A DNA stretch of 64,000 nucleotides from Promethearchaeota archaeon (lineage in GTDB: Archaea; Asgardarchaeota; Lokiarchaeia; Sigyniarchaeales; SOKP01), in the NCBI GenBank assembly GCA_019057795.1, contig JAHLWS010000024.1, positions 1-64,000 on the forward strand. Reading direction: 5' to 3'. Shown here piece by piece: positions 60,824-64,000 of the stretch. Below the pieces are notes generated by a model. It was given only the letters and a program-made list of their open reading frames with translations. It ran no database searches and was not told the origin of the DNA. Made by a program: the position numbers and the translations under genes. The first letter of the stretch is position 1. Every line of letters begins with the position of its first letter.

Positions 60824-62113
60824 TCATAGAAGTGTCTGAGTAAACATAGTTATTTTATTCTTAAACTCTTTTAGCGAAGTCATTCGAGCATCTCCTACGT
60901 CGAAATCAATTGTTAACATAGGAATTCCTACTTCGTCTTTAAGAGCTTCTCTTAAAAGTTGTGGGACGGCTCCAAATTGCTTACACGCAATACTCTGAGT
61001 GTAAATGAAGCAGTCTGCGCTAAAATCTTTAGCCATTTTAATACAATCATCTAAGAAAGGATAGTAGAATTCTGAAGATTGCTTTACCATTGGCCAACCC
61101 ATAGCTTTCTTTGCCATTCCATAGAATAATTCATCTGAATCAGATTTAATATCGATAAAATCAGATAGATTATAGTTAAAAATATCGAATAAAATGCTCA
61201 TACCCAATTCGCGATCTAACCATTCACACAAAGAAATATCAAAGAATGTTAGCATATAGGGCCATATGGATCTAATTCGTTCTTCACCTCCATAATGCTC
61301 CTTGTTTTTGTACCTATTTTTTGCGCGTTCCAATATTCTCTGATAAAAAGAGAGGTTCTCAAGTGTTCCAGATATAAATATAGTTGTTGCAGCTGAAATG
61401 GGATTAAACATATTCTCGATTGGACTCGGAACAGCCTTAATTAAATCAAATAATTCCATCTTTAATTTTGTTACTTTGTTCTCTAATTCTAAAGCATTCC
61501 TCAATTTTTCAAAATCGGGCTCTTGACCAATAATTTTTCCAAGCTTATTAAGACTTAGTTTTAATTGTTCACCATAATACTTGTAGCTTTTTTCCTCATG
61601 AAGAAAGGGCATATCAGCAATGATTAAAGGAAAGTTTTTTTTAAATTTGAAAAACGGGTAAGAAGCACAGGTGGAATCACAGGGTGCTGTTGGAGTGATT
61701 ATTGCATCGAATTTAAATAAATCGTCTAAACTCATTCCCATTGTCCCCTTTTGAGCGGAACATGTGTGAAAAGGGTGTCCCCAGTTTCCTATTAAATCAT
61801 AGTAAGTCTCAACACCATCTAAAAGTAAAGCACCAAGAATAAAAGAAACTCCTTCGATACAAATTGGGACACATTCATAACATTTTAAGTATTCTGGCTG
61901 AAATGCAAAGTGGTATCCTACTACTGGCAATCCTTCTCTTGCTTTTTCGATATCTTTACGAACCACTGATATTATTTCTTCCAATCCAATTCTTAACGAG
62001 GGAAGTCCGTTATCAGGTAATATCTTATCGATTAATTCATGCGTAGTTGACATTGAATTTAATAACATCTGATAAGGAATAATTCTGTTTCCCATCTCTG
62101 TTTTGCTATGCAT
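60824..62113 (-). CDS. 2-hydroxyacyl-CoA dehydratase subunit, tandem copy 2
   Basis: This 429-residue protein is over half identical by eye to its neighbour at 59488. It has GYHFAFQPEYLKCYECVPICIE, HPFHTCSAQKGTMGMSLDDLFKFD, TAPCDSTCASYP, IWPYMLTFFDISLCEWLD and QSIACKQFGAVPQLL. All positions that I take as cluster ligands are kept in both copies, so both are probably active, perhaps with different acyl-CoA preferences or as alternate partners of the HgdB-like subunit encoded at 62160. It is a minus-strand operon member. Confidence 0.85.
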   Translation of the reverse strand: MHSKTEMGNRIIPYQMLLNSMSTTHELIDKILPDNGLPSLRIGLEEIISVVRKDIEKAREGLPVVGYHFAFQPEYLKCYECVPICIEGVSFILGALLLDGVETYYDLIGNWGHPFHTCSAQKGTMGMSLDDLFKFDAIITPTAPCDSTCASYPFFKFKKNFPLIIADMPFLHEEKSYKYYGEQLKLSLNKLGKIIGQEPDFEKLRNALELENKVTKLKMELFDLIKAVPSPIENMFNPISAATTIFISGTLENLSFYQRILERAKNRYKNKEHYGGEERIRSIWPYMLTFFDISLCEWLDRELGMSILFDIFNYNLSDFIDIKSDSDELFYGMAKKAMGWPMVKQSSEFYYPFLDDCIKMAKDFSADCFIYTQSIACKQFGAVPQLLREALKDEVGIPMLTIDFDVGDARMTSLKEFKNKITMFTQTLL

Positions 62114-62159
62114 GTTTTATATCCAAATTTTTTCAAAGAGTTTTTTTCAAATTTTAATA

Positions 62160-63311
62160 CTATTTTATCATTTCTAAAAATGCTTCAATACGCGTTTGAA
62201 GTCTCGTTGTGTCTGCTTGGTAGAATTCGCGATCGAGCTCCAAAACGGGGATCTCCAAATCTTTTAGCCTATGTAAATTGAGCATATTATCACATCCAGC
62301 GAGATCACAGTTATTTATTCTCTGTAAGATAACACCATCAATTTTTGCTCTGTCAATTTCATTTCTTAGAAAATCGAATCGCCTTTCATAGTCATCCATC
62401 ATTCTAGGGCAAGAAAGTCTGTAATACAAGCGCTTTGATATATCTTTTAATGGGTTATTTCCATTACCTATATGTACATCATCTAAAAAATTGCGAGTTC
62501 CAAAGCAAAAAGAATCAGACACTAATAAGGCTCCAGAATCTTCAATTAATCTGGTAAAATCAGTACTATCTACTTCGCTTCCAACGAGCATTATTCTTTT
62601 AACATTCGATTTAATTCCTTCAGACTCTCTCAAGATTTTGAGAATTCTTTCTAATTCTTGGTTTGCAAATTCTTTAGGGATTGAGCTATTTGACATCGAA
62701 ATTTGTAAAGCTTCGCTTCCCGTAATTTTTGGCGTATCAATAATTCTTAGTTCATGGATTTTTCGCAAAAGATCACGATTTTTATTGTATATTCTTATCG
62801 AATTATGTAAATCTTGATCAGTAATAATTTGATGAGTATAGGTTTCTTCTATTTCTTCTTTAAATTCTTCTATTTCTTTATGGTACCATTCAAAACCTTC
62901 ATCTGTTATGATGTGAGGCATAGCAATATAAAAACGTGGAACTTTTTTTTCAAAACCTTTTCTTTTAAATACTACTAAATCGAAGAGCTCGTACATTCGT
63001 CGAGTATGATCGCATGAATTACAAATATAAAGCCCATCTAAGAAATCGTAGCCTCCTCTTAAAGCCAAATCTAAAGTTGCTCTGACAAATGAACACGTAA
63101 ACCGTACCATATATATATCAGCTAAATCCGTGTCTTTATGTCCAGTTGCTCTAATTCTAAAAGGTAATAAATTTGCAGCGTGCAGTAATTCTTCGGGAAT
63201 GTAAGTACAATAATGACCAACTACCTTTTTATTCTTTTCTTGCCATTCCTTAACATAGGAGTTCATAATTGAATTCGAAATGTTAAGAAAAGGATCGTTA
63301 TTTAGACTCAT
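62160..63311 (-). CDS. 2-hydroxyacyl-CoA dehydratase subunit (HgdB/BcrC family), cluster 2
   Basis: This 383-residue protein is homologous to the product of 11616-12737: VVGHYCTYIPEELLHAANLLPFRIRATG, LDGLYICNSCDHTRRMYELFD, GSEVDSTDFTRLIEDSGA, DGVILQRINNCDLAGCDNMLNLHRL and a C-terminal TRLQTRIEAFLEM. It would pair with one of the two subunits encoded downstream. The ATG at 63311 overlaps the stop of the SCP2-like gene by 4 bp (ATGA). No HgdC-type activator ATPase is encoded in this cluster, so it either uses the activator encoded at 14081 or a different electron donor. Confidence 0.87.
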   Translation of the reverse strand: MSLNNDPFLNISNSIMNSYVKEWQEKNKKVVGHYCTYIPEELLHAANLLPFRIRATGHKDTDLADIYMVRFTCSFVRATLDLALRGGYDFLDGLYICNSCDHTRRMYELFDLVVFKRKGFEKKVPRFYIAMPHIITDEGFEWYHKEIEEFKEEIEETYTHQIITDQDLHNSIRIYNKNRDLLRKIHELRIIDTPKITGSEALQISMSNSSIPKEFANQELERILKILRESEGIKSNVKRIMLVGSEVDSTDFTRLIEDSGALLVSDSFCFGTRNFLDDVHIGNGNNPLKDISKRLYYRLSCPRMMDDYERRFDFLRNEIDRAKIDGVILQRINNCDLAGCDNMLNLHRLKDLEIPVLELDREFYQADTTRLQTRIEAFLEMIK

Positions 63312-63808
63312 GGTAATAAACCCACTTTACTGTTTTTATAAACTTCATTCTTACCTATCATCAGACACTTTACCAGTTTTATGGCAGCTACATAGGACCC
63401 TTTAATCTTTATTTTTCTGGGAATTAAATACTTTAGAAGTTTCATTAGTCCAAAGATATTACTTTTAGAGCGAATAATACTGCTTAACACGCTAGTTATT
63501 TTTTCTTCTTCTACATTTACTATAAGTCGTGCAACAGGATTATTAGCTTTCTCCACCCGGCAATCAAAATTCTTTCTATCAGATGTAAGCACAAAAGTAA
63601 TATATCCGTCTAATTCGACTAAATACATTTCTATTTCTTCACCCTCCCATTTCCCTATTTTTTTAAAAGGCTCGTCGAGGCCAAATAAATCCACCAACAT
63701 CTTTGCCAATCGAGCGATATTAAGCACTTTTGTTTCCCTAACCAAATTTTCTGCTTTAATATCCCTACTTGTTTTCTTAAGGTTATCAATTTGATTAATT
63801 GTAGCCAC
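63308..63808 (-). CDS. SCP2-like lipid/acyl-binding protein heading the second dehydratase cluster
   Basis: This 166-residue protein has the SCP2-like order of strands (EEIEMYLVELDGYITFVLTSD, NNPVARLIVN) followed by a hydrophobic tunnel-forming part (IIRSKSNIFGLMKLLKYLIPRKIKIKGSYVAAIKLVK, the F.L....l.GKI.IKG..~ signature). It would bind an acyl-CoA or a lipid. It is the first gene of the minus-strand operon and overlaps the dehydratase gene by 4 bp, so an acyl-carrier role for the substrate is plausible. A shorter relative is encoded at 37134-37556 beside the FAD oxidase pairs. Confidence 0.72.
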   Translation of the reverse strand: MATINQIDNLKKTSRDIKAENLVRETKVLNIARLAKMLVDLFGLDEPFKKIGKWEGEEIEMYLVELDGYITFVLTSDRKNFDCRVEKANNPVARLIVNVEEEKITSVLSSIIRSKSNIFGLMKLLKYLIPRKIKIKGSYVAAIKLVKCLMIGKNEVYKNSKVGLLP

Positions 63809-64000
63809 CTAATTTTAATTATTTGAAGCAATTATATAAAGATCATATTAGTTAGATTAGTTAATAAAGTTAAAGCTTTTATTAATTAATTGAAAAGGTT
63901 TATGCTAATATTCTTATTAAACAACTGAATTTTGAACTTAGACTTAAAAGGGATTAAAGTGGGCAAACTGCTTTCCTTCTTATAGGAAAAGTTTAATAAC
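63809..64000. other. window end, upstream region of the second dehydratase operon
   Basis: The sequence is A+T-rich, with TATA-like runs just upstream of 63808 that would serve the minus-strand operon. I see no complete frame before the window ends. Confidence 0.3.

Noticed and set aside
1..64000. tRNA and rRNA genes
   Set aside because: I found no complete cloverleaf with matching arms and no rRNA-like conserved segment. The T-arm-like pieces at 42377 and 45588 have no acceptor, D or anticodon arms.
1..64000. CRISPR array or Cas genes
   Set aside because: No series of equal repeats with unique spacers is present. The LRR gene repeats are coding, and the TGTCA cluster at 30651-31038 lacks regular spacing.
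63900..64000. Possible small gene at the right edge
   Set aside because: No frame with a plausible start and length is present before the window ends.

Overview
The window is A+T-rich DNA with closely packed archaeal-type genes and no rRNA or tRNA gene that I could find. The gene content points to an Asgard archaeon, most likely of the Lokiarchaeia type. It has a Ras/Arf-like small GTPase with an N-terminal longin-like region, further longin-like proteins, an SDS22-type leucine-rich-repeat protein, a CdhC/CooC-like gene pair, an arginase-fold protein, AlaX, and several 2-hydroxyacyl-CoA dehydratase genes. This assignment is an inference from gene families, not from a marker-gene tree.

Layout. 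1-5.3 kb: two unidentified proteins and a B12-dependent ribonucleotide reductase split by an HNH intein. 5.7-10.3 kb: three tandem membrane-bound hexapeptide acyltransferase-like proteins, a nitrilase-family hydrolase and an alcohol dehydrogenase. 10.3-18.8 kb: a YkgJ-type cysteine-cluster protein, an acetyl-CoA-synthase-domain-like protein, a 2-hydroxyacyl-CoA dehydratase with its ATPase activator, a FAD oxidase plus CCG iron-sulfur protein pair, and an arginase-like enzyme. 18.8-20.4 kb: a complete insertion sequence with an 8-bp target duplication. 20.4-25 kb: a membrane protein, a hairpin-rich gap, AlaX, tiny zinc ribbons, a longin-like coiled-coil protein and the LRR protein. 25.2-34.2 kb: a giant membrane-anchored surface protein translationally coupled to a longin/winged-helix protein, a GTPase with an odd calcium-repeat tail, and a CooC-like ATPase with a second acetyl-CoA-synthase-domain-like protein. 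34.3-41.4 kb: two more FAD oxidase/CCG pairs, an SCP2-like protein, a nitronate monooxygenase-like enzyme and a gene remnant. 41.6-46 kb: an accessory stretch of toxin-antitoxin genes, a radical SAM protein, tRNA-3'-end-like direct repeats and a truncated saccharopine dehydrogenase. 46-54.7 kb: a second nitrilase, a frameshifted membrane protein coupled to a CWH43-like phosphatase-fold protein, an adhesin-like protein, flavodoxin, TatD, an ICMT-like methyltransferase and coiled-coil proteins. 54.8-63.8 kb: a second dehydratase cluster on the minus strand with two HdrB-like proteins, a beta-glucuronidase and an SCP2-like protein.

The metabolic theme is oxidation of 2-hydroxy acids (three FAD oxidase/CCG pairs) and dehydration of 2-hydroxyacyl-CoA thioesters (two dehydratase clusters, only one of them with an activator), perhaps linked to fermentation of amino or organic acids. 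No CoA-transferase, electron-transfer flavoprotein or complete CODH/ACS is present, so the pathway cannot be closed from this window.
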